DNA of 32,785 nt from Phosphoribacter sp044220725 (GTDB lineage: Bacteria > Actinomycetota > Actinomycetes > Actinomycetales > Dermatophilaceae), in NCBI GenBank assembly GCA_044220725.1, contig JBGAQN010000017.1, positions 1 to 32,785 on the forward strand. The letters are read 5' to 3'. The notes beneath the pieces are model-generated. The model was not told where the DNA came from. It saw nothing but the letters and a program-made list of their open reading frames with translations, and did not search any database. Shown here one piece after another: positions 15,242 to 24,101 of this stretch. Position 1 is the stretch's first letter. Each line of letters begins with the position of its first letter. The translations under genes and the position numbers were made by a program.

Positions 15242-18200
15242 TCACTCGTCGGTGACGGTGACGATGGTGCCGGTCACGACGACCTGGCCCCGCTCCGCAG
15301 CAAGGGTGAGGGCAGCCATCAGCCGTTGCCGGGGCGCGTCGGTCAGCCGGGACCCATTGAAGATCTTGAGCGTCTGTCGAAGGAGTTCCTCGACGTCGAT
15401 GCCCATCGCCGACCTGGCGATCGCAGTGAGCGCGTTGCCGATCTCCCGCAGCGGGATCTCCTCAAGCGGGCGTTCCTTGAGGGTGCCCGCCCAGGTGCGG
15501 AATCCCGTCCAGCGCATCGGGTCGCGCTCATCCGGCCACACGAAACCCTCCTCGGGGTCTCGGCGCAAGTCCGCCGGGATGAGGGCGAGCAGGCTGTCGA
15601 TCCGCCATTTGGGTGGCCGGGTGAGTCCGAAACACCGCGCCGTGAGCAGGGCCAGGCGTTCCGCCGAGAGGGGCCCTTCGGTGGCGACGACGCGCCGGAT
15701 GACGTCCTGGACGGCGGTCACGTGGCGGGGGAAGGCACGGGCTAACCCGTCGAGGATCCCCACACCACCGGCATGACGTGGAACGAACGGCCGATAGGGC
15801 TCGAACCCGGCGGCCCCGCGGACCGGCCCGGGGGACGAGGCGGCATACGAAGGGCTCGGTATGCCGCCCGGCTGGCTGCGGTTGTCGGCTGCGCCCGGTG
15901 CTGCGAATTCCCTCCTGCCGCCAGGCATTTCGCCCTCGACGCGGACGTGCGGCGAGTCAGCGTCCTGCGGTGAGGCACCGTCCTGGGTCGAGTTGGCCTC
16001 TTGAGACGCCAGGACGGGAGCCGGGGGGGCGTCCTGGGGTGAGGCGGCGGCATACGCGGTGCTCACCCGACGCTCGCCGACGTGACGTGGCAGCCGCGAG
16101 GCGACCTCGGCCCGTTCGCAGACCGTCGCGATGATGTCCGCCCGAGCGGACAGCCAGGCAGGCAGCCAGATCCGCATGACCATGGGCCAGCCCATGATGT
16201 CGTGCAACACGGTCGCGGGCAGCCCGTCGCGGTCGTTGGTGGTCCGCCGACAGGCCCAATCGGGGCCGTCGAGCAGGATGGCCAGACACGGAGGTTCGTC
16301 GGCCGGCCCGACGGCGAGGTCGACCTTGAAGTCGGACAGGCCGACCCCGGTGTGGACGGTGAGGCCTTCGGTGCGCAGCTCGGCGGCGATGTCGTCCCGG
16401 TGTCGGTCGATGGCCTGGATGTGCTCGCGGGGTATAGCCAGGTCCGAGCCAATGGCCAACTGCGCGGCGGAGCCGCCGGTCGACGGGGACGCCGACCGAT
16501 GGCCGACACCGTACTTGGCCAGCTCGAGGTAGGCCCGCAGGTGCTTGATGCCGACCGATGAGGTCTGCTCGACGCGCAGGTCTTCGGGGTCGAACGAACT
16601 GAACACCATGACCCGGCGACGGGCCCGGGTGATCGCGACGTTGAGCCGACGCTCACCGCCAGTGCGGTTGAGCGGGCCGAAATTCAACGGCAGGACGCCT
16701 GCTGCGGTCTTGGCGAAGCCGGTCGAGAAGATGATGACGTCGCGCTCGTCGCCCTGGACGTTCTCAAGGTTCTTGACGAACAGCCCATCCTTGCCGCGGA
16801 CCAGGCTGTCGGCGATGCTCTCGTCGCCCAGTTCCCAGAGCAGCTTCTCGATGAGGGTGCGCTGCTGGAGGTTGAACGTGACGACGCCGATCGACCGCTC
16901 GCCCTGGTCCCACCGACGACGGACCTCCGCGACGACGGCGGCGGCTTCGATCGGGTTGGTGCGCAACGGCGCGATGCCCCCTGGGCCTCCTGGCCCCCCG
17001 GGCTTGCGGGCGCTGCGGTAGAACGTCCCGTCGACCCTGGTGAAGGACAGACCGGTGTCGGTCGCCTCGCCAGGGAACGCGGGGAAGGAACTGAGCCTGT
17101 CGTCGTAGTAGTGACCGTTGCTGAAGGCGATGAGCGACTCGTCCTGGCTGCGGTAATGCCAGGACAGCCACAGCCGGTCGACCCCGGAATGGACGAGTTC
17201 GGAGAGGATCGACTCCTCATCCGGGACGAGGCGGAAGTCGGAGGGCGTGGTGTCCGGATCCACCGCGGAACCCGAGCGTTCGGTGGCGTCGTCGGCTGAC
17301 GGCGAGGTCGGCGGCGACACCGGCCTTGGCGTCCAGTCGCGGTCGTCCCCAACATCACTCTCCTCCCAGGCTGCCTCGCCAAAACTGCTCGGCGGCATCT
17401 GCTTGGAATCGCCAGCGATGACGGCAGCACGAGCCCGACCAAGCGCGCCCACGGCATCGGGCACCGTGATCTGGGAGGCCTCGTCGAACACCACCAGATC
17501 GAAGTCGATCGACCCTGGCGGCATGAACCGGGCGAGCGAGTCGGGGCTGACCAGGACACAAGGGGTGAGCTCCCCGATGACCTGGCCGAACGTCTGGACC
17601 AGCCTGCGAACCGACAGGCCACCGCGGGTGCGACCGACCTCGCGCTCCAGAGCTGCGACGGTGCCGAAGCTCGCGCCGGGACGGAACGGACGTCCCTGCA
17701 CGACCCGGTCGGGGATCACTGAGCGCAATGTGCCCCGCAGCGCATGCGACGCCCCGACGAACCGGTCGACGACCCGGTCGAGGGACTCGCTGTCGAACGA
17801 GGTCAGCGTGCCGGTGGCCAGCCGCTCCTGCAACGCCGCGTCCGCCAGGCCGCGCTCAAGCGCCCCGGAGGCCTCCGCCGCAGGGATGACACCCGAGAGG
17901 ATCGCCCAGCGGGCCATCGTGAGGCCGTATTCCTCCAGCGGAGCCAGCGTGTCGACCGCGTCAACCCACCGTCGCAGCATCGTGGCTGTCGCGCGGTCAG
18001 CCATCCGCGTGGGGCCCGCGCCGAGCCATGCCGCCAGGATGCCGCGACCGCTCGACCAGTCACTGTCGGCGCCGTTGACGGTGCCTGCCGGTGTCCCGGT
18101 CGCAGCGACGACGTCGGTGAGGCGAGCACTGGCGGTGCGGAGCACGGCATACGCCTCGTCGAGCAGGACGGCCCCCGATTGACGGGCTTCGCGCACCGCG

Positions 18201-21200
18201 TCCTTCTGGCGGGAGAGGAGACCGGTGAAGATGGCGCGGTCGCGATCGATGGCGCCCAACACGGTTGCGAGCGCGGCTCGCCCTTGGGGGGCAAGGAGAT
18301 TCGCGTCGGCTGGGAATGCTCCGAGGCCCGGGAGGGAGTTCCAGGCGTGGGCGAGGTATGCCGCCTCGGCCGCGACCGTGGCCACCTGCTCGACGAGGAC
18401 CGGCAGGGTCTTGGGTGGGACGTCTGCCCCAGGACGGGCGTGGGCGAGGATCGCAGCGGCGGCGAGGACGAGTCGGCCTTTGCGGCCGATGAAGAACGAC
18501 GTGGCCGCCTCGCGAACGGCGAGGCGGACCGGCTCAAGCGGCACGGTGATGACCGCCGGGTCGAACACGGCAAGAACGGGGGCGGCCATGGTGTCGAGCC
18601 GTGCCAACCGGGCGTCCAAGTCGGCCCGGGCATCGAGCCAGCGCCGGGACCGGGTCTCGTCCAGGATCGTCGGGGACGCGGACTGGCTGGTGAGGCACCA
18701 CCCGACCCGCACGAGCTCGGGGCCCGTGTCGGCCGTGGCAATGGCAGCGCGCACCGACTCGGCGCACCCGGCGAGCCTGCGGTCAAGCTCGTGCATCGCC
18801 AGATCCGTCGACTCGACCAACCCGGCGAAGCCCGTCAGGTCGGCCGGCAGCGAACGAGCGAATCCCCACATCTGGCAGCCGGATTCTCCCAACGAGGCCA
18901 ATTGGCCGGTCGCTACAGCCACAGCTCGTCGGCAGGCGTCGACGTCGACATGCTCGCGCCACTGACCTGACACGGAAGCCGGGGCCACCGGGGCGATGGG
19001 CCCCGGTCCGTGGGCCAGCAGTTGGACGTGAGCGGAGTAGGCCGAGAAGCTGGCGGCGTTGGGCTCGTGGAGGCGGGCGGCATACGAAGCGAGGGTGGCT
19101 GCCGACGACGTGACGTCGTTGGCCGCCGCCCGGAAACCCGCCTCGTCCGGGCGCGGCAGGTGGGCGATGGCCGTCCGCAGCCGTTCACGCACCTGAGCCG
19201 GGGTCGCGTGGTCGTCGTGCAGGTCCAACGCGAACGGGGCGAGACCGACCTCGGCCAGGCGGCGGCGGACGACATCGAGCGCCGCACCCTTCTCCGCGAC
19301 GAAGAGCACCCGCCGACCTCTGGCGACCTGGTCGGCGAGGATGTTGGTGATCGTCTGAGATTTGCCGGTGCCGGGGGGCCCTTCGAGGACGAAGGTGCGA
19401 CCGGCCCGGGCGTAGGCGACGGCCTCGGCCTGCGATCCGTCGGCAGGGATCGGGACGTCCGCGACGACGCCGTCCAGCGCCGCGATGCCGGTGTCGACGT
19501 CGGCAGCCGCGGCCGGGTCGGTGAACCGGGCGGTCGGCGTCAGGGCGAGATGGCGCGCGACGGGCTGGGCGAGGAACCGCTCCCAGTGCTCGTCGAGATC
19601 GCGCCACAGCAGATAGCCGGTGAAGCCCACGATCGCCAGCCGGGCCTCGGTCTCCACGGTGAAGGGAAGCCCGGCGTCGAGGAGGGCCTGGCGGACGCGG
19701 CGGACCACCTCGTCAACGTCGACCCCACCTTCGCCGCGGGCGCCAGCTGGGCGCACCGGCAGCTCGTCCAATCCCGGCACGACGAAACCGAATTCGATCC
19801 GCAGCTTCTCCAACAACGACAGGTTCAGGGTGACCCCGGCCGTCTCGTCCGCAACGATCTTGTAGGGCGCGATGATGCCCTTGAGCTCCACCGGAGCGAG
19901 TAGCAGCGGGGCCGTGAGATCCCGATCGCCGAGCTTCCAGTCCAACCGTCCCAGCGTGAGCGCGAGCGGGTTGGCTCCGGTCTCCTGCAACCCGGTCCGG
20001 GCTCGATAGCGCAACCGGGCAACGAGGAGGCGATGGGTCTCACTGTCGGCGGCGGCATACACAGTCGCCTTGTCCCGCAACATGGTTCGCAGAACGTCGG
20101 CAGGGAGGGCGTAGGCGTCGCGCGCTTCTCGGGCCAGGACGGCTCCGGCAAGGTCGTCGGCGGCGCGGACGATGACCGGCTTGCCTTCGGCGAGGAGATC
20201 GGCGAGCGAGCCGAGGTGTTCGCCGGGCAGGAGCAGCGGCAGTTGGGTCACGCCGCGCGCGGAGTTGAGCAGCTTGTTGCGCAGGGTGAGGTCCAGCAGG
20301 GCGTTCTTCCACGCCTGCACGCGTGGGGGAGGGTCGGGTCGGCGGGGGGCCGACAACGGGTCCGGGGTCGCTGTGGGCGAGTCGCTCGCCGGTATGCCGC
20401 CTCCCAGCTTGGCGCGCGAGTCGCCTTGCGCATGAAGGGAATCGGCGGCGGACGCGGGTGGCCGGTATTCGATGACCTCGACCACACCGTCCTCGCGGGT
20501 GCGCCGCGCCGGCACGGGGAACACGCGCATGAGCCGGGCCAGGTTGACGTCGACGACCCCGACGAGAGCAGCCGGGTCGCCGTGCAGGTAGGTGTCGCGC
20601 GGTGCTTGCGCGGCCCGGTGGAACAGGTCTTTGGGTGGGCGCCGCTCGACAGTGAGCATCGTCGTCTCCACGACGCCCATGAGACCCAGCCCGACGGCAT
20701 TGACCGCCTGGGCGCATTGCAGGCTCGCCGCGTCGGGCAAGCCGGTGTCGGAGGTGCGCCAATAGCCGAGGAAGGCATGCCCGCGGACGATCCACAGGAC
20801 CGGGTGGATGCCGAGGTGCTCGAGGGCAGAAGCGACGAGCAGCGTCGTGTCCAGGCAGGTGCCGACCTTCTGCTCCAGGACGTCACCGGGGCTGCGGACC
20901 TTCTGCCCGTAACCCCAGGAGGCCGGGGGCTGGGCGTAGTAGATCCCCGCCTCGTGGACGGCTGCGCAGACCGCCTCGACGATGGCGTCGATCCGCCCGG
21001 GAAGGACGTGGTCCACGGCCAGCGAGCCGGAGGTCGTCTCCGCGTCGAGGTATGCCGCCGCGCGCGCGACGATGGGGCCGAGTGCCGGATGGTTGGGCTG
21101 GACGAAGGCTGCGAGAAGTTCGAGCGAGAGGACGGGGGCGTCTGGGTCGACGAGCCACTGCCGGGCCGCAAGGACACGCATGGGGGTCGATGAAGTGACC

Positions 21201-21535
21201 AGCGTCTGGCTGCCGCTGCTCGCGTCGACGACGAGGTCGGCGCCGGTCTCCTCCTCGACGCCCGCGATGGCCGCCGGGTCCAGGCTGAGGTCGGGGGTAT
21301 CGAGCCGGACCAGGCTGTCGGGTTCGAGCCGGTCGAGGTGATGTTGCCACGGGCGGGTGAGGACGGTTCCGTGCGCGTCGACCAGGCGTGCGGTGATGAC
21401 GACGTCGGCGAGGGCGGGGGCAGGAGCTTCGGCCGCCACCAGTGTGATCCGGCGCACGACCCGAATCCCGTTGTGGGCCATTGCGTGGTTGACCAGCGGT
21501 CCCGTGACCACCTCAAGGTGTGTCGACGGTGCCAT
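15242..21535 (-). CDS. Giant DUF4011-type SF1 helicase with transglutaminase-like and nuclease-like domains
   Basis: A 2097-residue protein, apparently intact. In order: a beta-rich N-terminus; a transglutaminase-like segment with GTCLDTT (Cys227) and RGHAFLGYW (His253); DUF4011 from about 405 (WKNALLDLTLRNKLLN); Walker A GPPGTGKS at about 718-726; a roughly 600-residue helical insertion; Walker B-like VVFDEASQI near 1350; helicase motifs ENVQGDERDV near 1593 and NVAITRARRRV near 1635; an MTES_1575/Vsr-like nuclease region at about 1690-1810 (FKVDLAV, LLDGPDW, NDRDGLPATVLHDIMGWP); a low-complexity linker; and a DUF3320-like end. Such proteins are often linked with nucleic-acid processing or phage defence. 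A TAGAGT box lies 6 bases before the ATG, suggesting a leaderless start. Nine GTATGCCG words lie within it. Confidence 0.88.
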   Translation of the reverse strand: MAPSTHLEVVTGPLVNHAMAHNGIRVVRRITLVAAEAPAPALADVVITARLVDAHGTVLTRPWQHHLDRLEPDSLVRLDTPDLSLDPAAIAGVEEETGADLVVDASSGSQTLVTSSTPMRVLAARQWLVDPDAPVLSLELLAAFVQPNHPALGPIVARAAAYLDAETTSGSLAVDHVLPGRIDAIVEAVCAAVHEAGIYYAQPPASWGYGQKVRSPGDVLEQKVGTCLDTTLLVASALEHLGIHPVLWIVRGHAFLGYWRTSDTGLPDAASLQCAQAVNAVGLGLMGVVETTMLTVERRPPKDLFHRAAQAPRDTYLHGDPAALVGVVDVNLARLMRVFPVPARRTREDGVVEVIEYRPPASAADSLHAQGDSRAKLGGGIPASDSPTATPDPLSAPRRPDPPPRVQAWKNALLDLTLRNKLLNSARGVTQLPLLLPGEHLGSLADLLAEGKPVIVRAADDLAGAVLAREARDAYALPADVLRTMLRDKATVYAAADSETHRLLVARLRYRARTGLQETGANPLALTLGRLDWKLGDRDLTAPLLLAPVELKGIIAPYKIVADETAGVTLNLSLLEKLRIEFGFVVPGLDELPVRPAGARGEGGVDVDEVVRRVRQALLDAGLPFTVETEARLAIVGFTGYLLWRDLDEHWERFLAQPVARHLALTPTARFTDPAAAADVDTGIAALDGVVADVPIPADGSQAEAVAYARAGRTFVLEGPPGTGKSQTITNILADQVARGRRVLFVAEKGAALDVVRRRLAEVGLAPFALDLHDDHATPAQVRERLRTAIAHLPRPDEAGFRAAANDVTSSAATLASYAARLHEPNAASFSAYSAHVQLLAHGPGPIAPVAPASVSGQWREHVDVDACRRAVAVATGQLASLGESGCQMWGFARSLPADLTGFAGLVESTDLAMHELDRRLAGCAESVRAAIATADTGPELVRVGWCLTSQSASPTILDETRSRRWLDARADLDARLARLDTMAAPVLAVFDPAVITVPLEPVRLAVREAATSFFIGRKGRLVLAAAAILAHARPGADVPPKTLPVLVEQVATVAAEAAYLAHAWNSLPGLGAFPADANLLAPQGRAALATVLGAIDRDRAIFTGLLSRQKDAVREARQSGAVLLDEAYAVLRTASARLTDVVAATGTPAGTVNGADSDWSSGRGILAAWLGAGPTRMADRATATMLRRWVDAVDTLAPLEEYGLTMARWAILSGVIPAAEASGALERGLADAALQERLATGTLTSFDSESLDRVVDRFVGASHALRGTLRSVIPDRVVQGRPFRPGASFGTVAALEREVGRTRGGLSVRRLVQTFGQVIGELTPCVLVSPDSLARFMPPGSIDFDLVVFDEASQITVPDAVGALGRARAAVIAGDSKQMPPSSFGEAAWEESDVGDDRDWTPRPVSPPTSPSADDATERSGSAVDPDTTPSDFRLVPDEESILSELVHSGVDRLWLSWHYRSQDESLIAFSNGHYYDDRLSSFPAFPGEATDTGLSFTRVDGTFYRSARKPGGPGGPGGIAPLRTNPIEAAAVVAEVRRRWDQGERSIGVVTFNLQQRTLIEKLLWELGDESIADSLVRGKDGLFVKNLENVQGDERDVIIFSTGFAKTAAGVLPLNFGPLNRTGGERRLNVAITRARRRVMVFSSFDPEDLRVEQTSSVGIKHLRAYLELAKYGVGHRSASPSTGGSAAQLAIGSDLAIPREHIQAIDRHRDDIAAELRTEGLTVHTGVGLSDFKVDLAVGPADEPPCLAILLDGPDWACRRTTNDRDGLPATVLHDIMGWPMVMRIWLPAWLSARADIIATVCERAEVASRLPRHVGERRVSTAYAAASPQDAPPAPVLASQEANSTQDGASPQDADSPHVRVEGEMPGGRREFAAPGAADNRSQPGGIPSPSYAASSPGPVRGAAGFEPYRPFVPRHAGGVGILDGLARAFPRHVTAVQDVIRRVVATEGPLSAERLALLTARCFGLTRPPKWRIDSLLALIPADLRRDPEEGFVWPDERDPMRWTGFRTWAGTLKERPLEEIPLREIGNALTAIARSAMGIDVEELLRQTLKIFNGSRLTDAPRQRLMAALTLAAERGQVVVTGTIVTVTDE
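15839..15868. repeat. Inverted pair of the GTATGCCG word
   Basis: GGCGGCATAC at 15839-15848 and GTATGCCGCC at 15859-15868 are perfect 10-base inverted arms around a 10-base loop, inside the low-complexity linker of the helicase gene. The arms are two copies of the window's recurrent 8-mer. Confidence 0.85.
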
Positions 21536-21541
21536 GGCCAG

Positions 21542-21547
21542 ACTCTA
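21542..21547 (-). promoter_or_regulatory. Leaderless -10 box of the helicase gene
   Basis: TAGAGT on the reverse strand, 6 bases before the ATG at 21535. No clear ribosome site is present, which agrees with transcription starting at the ATG. Confidence 0.5.
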
Positions 21548-21564
21548 GACCGTCGCCTGGCAGT

Positions 21565-21570
21565 TACCCT
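21565..21570 (+). promoter_or_regulatory. Leaderless -10 box of the small membrane protein gene
   Basis: TACCCT ends 7 bases before the ATG at 21578. It is divergent from the helicase -10 box about 20 bases away, so the two promoters share one short region. Confidence 0.45.
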
Positions 21571-21577
21571 GGGCGCC

Positions 21578-21955
21578 ATGAAGCTCTTCAACGAGATCGT
21601 CGTCGTCATCCACCTGCTTGGCATGGCGGCCATCGTGGGTGGCTGGCTGGCCGTCCGCCACGACCTGCGGATCGTCCCGGGCATCCTCTGGGGTGCCCGC
21701 GTCCAGGTGCTGACCGGCCTGATCCTCGCGGGGGTGGCGTCGATGGACAAGGAGGACCCGCCCAACAACGCCAAACTCGGGGTGAAGCTCGTCGTCGCGC
21801 TGGTTGTCATGGCGCTGGCCGAGTCGACCTGGGCCGCGCAGAAGAAGGCCGCTGCGGGGGCCGCGCCCGCCGGGGTCGCGACGAAGGTCAACGTCATCGC
21901 CTGGCTGGCCATCCTCAACGTCGCCATCGCCGCGCTCTGGCGCTCCTACAGCTGA
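21578..21955 (+). CDS. Four-helix membrane protein of unknown function
   Basis: A 125-residue protein made almost wholly of four hydrophobic helices: IVVVIHLLGMAAIVGGWLA, a second around VLTGLILAGVA, LGVKLVVALVVMALAES, and VNVIAWLAILNVAIAALW. Short polar loops contain MDKEDPPNNAK. His14 in the first helix and the general layout recall small CopD-like or DUF2269-like membrane proteins, but similarity is too weak to name it. The frame is open 240 bases upstream through the antisense helicase gene; ATG 21578 is chosen because the hydrophobic protein begins there and a TACCCT box sits 7 bases ahead. Confidence 0.75.
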   Translation: MKLFNEIVVVIHLLGMAAIVGGWLAVRHDLRIVPGILWGARVQVLTGLILAGVASMDKEDPPNNAKLGVKLVVALVVMALAESTWAAQKKAAAGAAPAGVATKVNVIAWLAILNVAIAALWRSYS

Positions 21956-21967
21956 GCGTCGCCTGAG

Positions 21968-22357
21968 TCAGCTCGCGCCGGGGACAACCTCGACGATGCA
22001 GCGAGCCCGGCTCGCCTGAGCCAGTTTCCGGTCGCAGGTCACCAAGGGCGCGCCGAGGGCTTCCGCGGTGGCCACGAACATCGCGTCGTATGCCGTGAGG
22101 GCGTCACGCAGGGCCCACACGCGCGGCAACAGCCCGGTCATCGGCACCCGGTCGACCGCCACTCGTTGCCAGGCCGCCAGCATCCGCTCCCCATCGTCGG
22201 CGTGGATCTTCCCGCCAAGCACAAGGCCCCGAATGGCATGGGCCACCTCAACGTCGATGAGGTGCGGGGCGGCGAGGCGTCGATCTGAAAGGGAATGACG
22301 GGCCGGGTCATGCCCCAGAAGGGCGGCGATGACGACGGACGTGTCGGCGACGATCAC
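21968..22357 (-). CDS. vapC: VapC-type PIN-domain toxin ribonuclease
   Basis: A 129-residue PIN-domain protein. The acidic metal-binding residues are visible: Asp5 in VADTSVV, Glu37 in LIDVEVAHAI, Asp91 in LTAYDAMFVATAE and Asp109 in LVTCDRKLA. VapC toxins are Mg-dependent RNases, usually cutting tRNA or rRNA, and are held inactive by the cognate VapB. GTG 22357 is used as the start because it overlaps the antitoxin stop (GTGA) and the PIN domain begins at once. The frame is open upstream, but that part lies in the antitoxin gene. Confidence 0.9.
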   Translation of the reverse strand: MIVADTSVVIAALLGHDPARHSLSDRRLAAPHLIDVEVAHAIRGLVLGGKIHADDGERMLAAWQRVAVDRVPMTGLLPRVWALRDALTAYDAMFVATAEALGAPLVTCDRKLAQASRARCIVEVVPGAS

Positions 22358-22572
22358 CCCTCGCGTCCTGAGCGCACGGCCGCGACGACATCGTCGAGGT
22401 CGACCTCGACCCTGGGCTGGGCCCACAAGAGGTCGGCGTTGTTGCGGTAGGCGACCGCCGCGGACAGTTCGCGCACGGCATACGCGCTGACGGACATGGA
22501 CGCACGCGAAGCCAACTCTTCCAGGGCCTGGCTCACCTCGTCGGGGACGTTTCGGAGATAGAGCGTGCGCAT
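22354..22572 (-). CDS. vapB: VapB-type ribbon-helix-helix antitoxin
   Basis: A 72-residue antitoxin. Residues 1-40 (MRTLYLRNVPDEVSQALEEL, then ASMSVSAYAVREL) form a FitA/VapB-like ribbon-helix-helix DNA-binding unit; the C-terminal part (VEVDLDDVVAAVRSGREG) is the acidic toxin-wrapping tail. ATG 22572 is preferred over an earlier in-frame GTG because TAGCAT lies 8 bases before it and the fold starts exactly here. It should repress its own operon, probably through the palindrome over its start codon. The last bases overlap the toxin gene. Confidence 0.85.
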   Translation of the reverse strand: MRTLYLRNVPDEVSQALEELASRASMSVSAYAVRELSAAVAYRNNADLLWAQPRVEVDLDDVVAAVRSGREG

Positions 22573-22579
22573 GTCGCAC
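22565..22579. promoter_or_regulatory. Candidate VapB operator
   Basis: GTGCG and CGCAC form perfect inverted 5-base arms around 5 bases that include the vapB start codon. Position and symmetry fit autoregulation by a ribbon-helix-helix protein. Confidence 0.4.
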
Positions 22580-22580
22580 A

Positions 22581-22586
22581 ATGCTA
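22581..22586 (-). promoter_or_regulatory. Leaderless -10 box of vapBC
   Basis: TAGCAT on the reverse strand, 8 bases before the vapB ATG at 22572, directly next to the candidate operator. Confidence 0.45.
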
Positions 22587-22699
22587 GCAGCGAGCGACAT
22601 TCCTGTGACTGCGCTCGCACGTCGGTGCGTCAGAACGTTCTGGCAATGAGGCGGCGCTCGCTCGGATAAGTTGACCGACATGAATGCGTGGTCCTAGGC

Positions 22700-23275
22700 A
22701 TGCGGACACCGGCGATCATGCTGATGTCGATCGGGTTGACCGTTGCGTCAGCATGCGGAGGGGTCGCGCGAGAGGACGCCTCGAGCAGCGTGACGTCGTC
22801 CTCATCGGCAGCGGTTCCCAGCCGGTCGGCAGCCTCGGCGACCTCAAGCGTGGCTCCCGGCCAAGTGGACGTCGAGGCGTTCCTGCGCACGGACCCCGAG
22901 ATCGTCAGGAGGTTCGGCGCGACCCCGTTTGGGGGAAGGCTCGCGTGTGCCTTCACGCCGATCGTGCCGCGCAGCGACGAACACCTTTATGCGCGGTTCG
23001 TCTGCTTGGAGGTGATGGGGACGGGGCCGGGTGCTTACAGCCTGTCGGGCAGCGCGTCGGCTATCGCTCTGACCATCGACCCCAAGACGGGGAAGGCCGG
23101 CAGTTGGCGCATCCCTCGGGACGGGGCCGAGGGCGACCAGGACCTCCAGGAGATGTTCCCTCCCGATGTTCTTGCCGCGTACAGGAATTCCGACACCGAG
23201 ACAGTCAACCGGGTGACGGACGAGATGCAGCGCCGATGTCTGGCCATTGCCAGTGAGTTGGGCCCGACGTCCTGA
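22700..23275 (+). CDS. Putative lipoprotein of unknown function
   Basis: A 191-residue exported protein if started at ATG 22700; a GTG at 22688 adds four residues. The signal peptide MRTPAIMLMSIGLTVASAC ends in a lipobox with the modifiable Cys at residue 19. A Ser-rich linker of about 40 residues follows, then a folded part with two cysteines (RLACAF and RFVCLEV) that could form a disulfide, and a third near the end (RRCLA). No domain is recognised. TAAGTT at 22667-22672 is a possible -10 box. The gene ends 22 bases before a convergent crotonase gene. Confidence 0.75.
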   Translation: MRTPAIMLMSIGLTVASACGGVAREDASSSVTSSSSAAVPSRSAASATSSVAPGQVDVEAFLRTDPEIVRRFGATPFGGRLACAFTPIVPRSDEHLYARFVCLEVMGTGPGAYSLSGSASAIALTIDPKTGKAGSWRIPRDGAEGDQDLQEMFPPDVLAAYRNSDTETVNRVTDEMQRRCLAIASELGPTS

Positions 23276-23297
23276 CCGGTTGGTGACCCGCCTCGGA

Positions 23298-24071
23298 TCA
23301 CGGCTGCGACGTGAAGGTCGCCGGGCGCTTAGCCAGGAACGCGGCGATCCCCTCCTGGGCATCGTCGGTCAGCGCCGCAGCCGCCATGACCTCAACCGCG
23401 ACGTCGTAGGCCCGGCGCTGTTCGAGCCCGACCTGGGCATAAAAGGTCCGCTTGCCGATGGAGCGGCCCATGGCGCTGCCGCGGGTCACTCGCGCGACAA
23501 GGTCGGCCACCGCTGCGTCGAGTTCGTCGGCGGGAACAGCCCGGTTGATGAGCCCCCACTCCGCCGCTGTGGCTGCCTCGATGACGTCCCCGGTGAGGGC
23601 CAGCTCCAACGCCCGTTTGCGACCGACGTTGCGGGCCACCGCGACGAGCGGGGTGTGGCAGAAGAGCCCCCCTTTTCCTCCGGGCAGCGCGAAGCCCGCT
23701 GTGTCCGCCGCGATCGCCAGGTCGCACGACGCGACGAGTTGACACCCGGCCGCCGTCGCCAGCGCGTGCACCTTGGCAATGACCGGCTGCGGGATGCCCT
23801 GGACCGTGTCCATCATCCGGGTGCACAACAGGAACAGCTCGCGCGCGGCCCGCAGGTCGGCCCCCGCGAGGTCGCCGAAGTTGTGCCCCGCCGAGAACAC
23901 CGGCCCGTCCGCCGCGATGACGATGGCCAAGGTGTCCGACCCGCCAGCCTCCTCCAACGCGGCGGTGAGGTCGGTCATCATTGCCGCGGAGAGCGCGTTG
24001 CGCTTCTCCGGTCGGGCCAGGGTGATCGTCGTCGTCGCGCCCTCCCGGGTCACCCGGACGTTCTCGCTCAT
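23298..24071 (-). CDS. Enoyl-CoA hydratase/isomerase family protein (ECHDC3-like)
   Basis: A 257-residue crotonase-fold protein. Visible are ITLARPEKRNALSAAM, the oxyanion-hole segments FSAGHNFGDL and ATAAGCQLVASCDLAIA, and the ECHDC3-like GGKGGLFCHTPLVAVAR. Family members act on acyl-CoA thioesters. In classical hydratases two Glu residues catalyse hydration; in this subgroup the first position lies in the GLFCHTP region and appears not to be Glu, so plain hydratase activity is doubtful. ATG is preceded by GAGGAGG. It is 30 bases downstream of a quinone oxidoreductase gene on the same strand, so co-transcription is likely. Confidence 0.85.
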   Translation of the reverse strand: MSENVRVTREGATTTITLARPEKRNALSAAMMTDLTAALEEAGGSDTLAIVIAADGPVFSAGHNFGDLAGADLRAARELFLLCTRMMDTVQGIPQPVIAKVHALATAAGCQLVASCDLAIAADTAGFALPGGKGGLFCHTPLVAVARNVGRKRALELALTGDVIEAATAAEWGLINRAVPADELDAAVADLVARVTRGSAMGRSIGKRTFYAQVGLEQRRAYDVAVEVMAAAALTDDAQEGIAAFLAKRPATFTSQP

Positions 24072-24101
24072 CGCCGCCTCCTCGCTGGGGGAATGGTGCC
24101 G

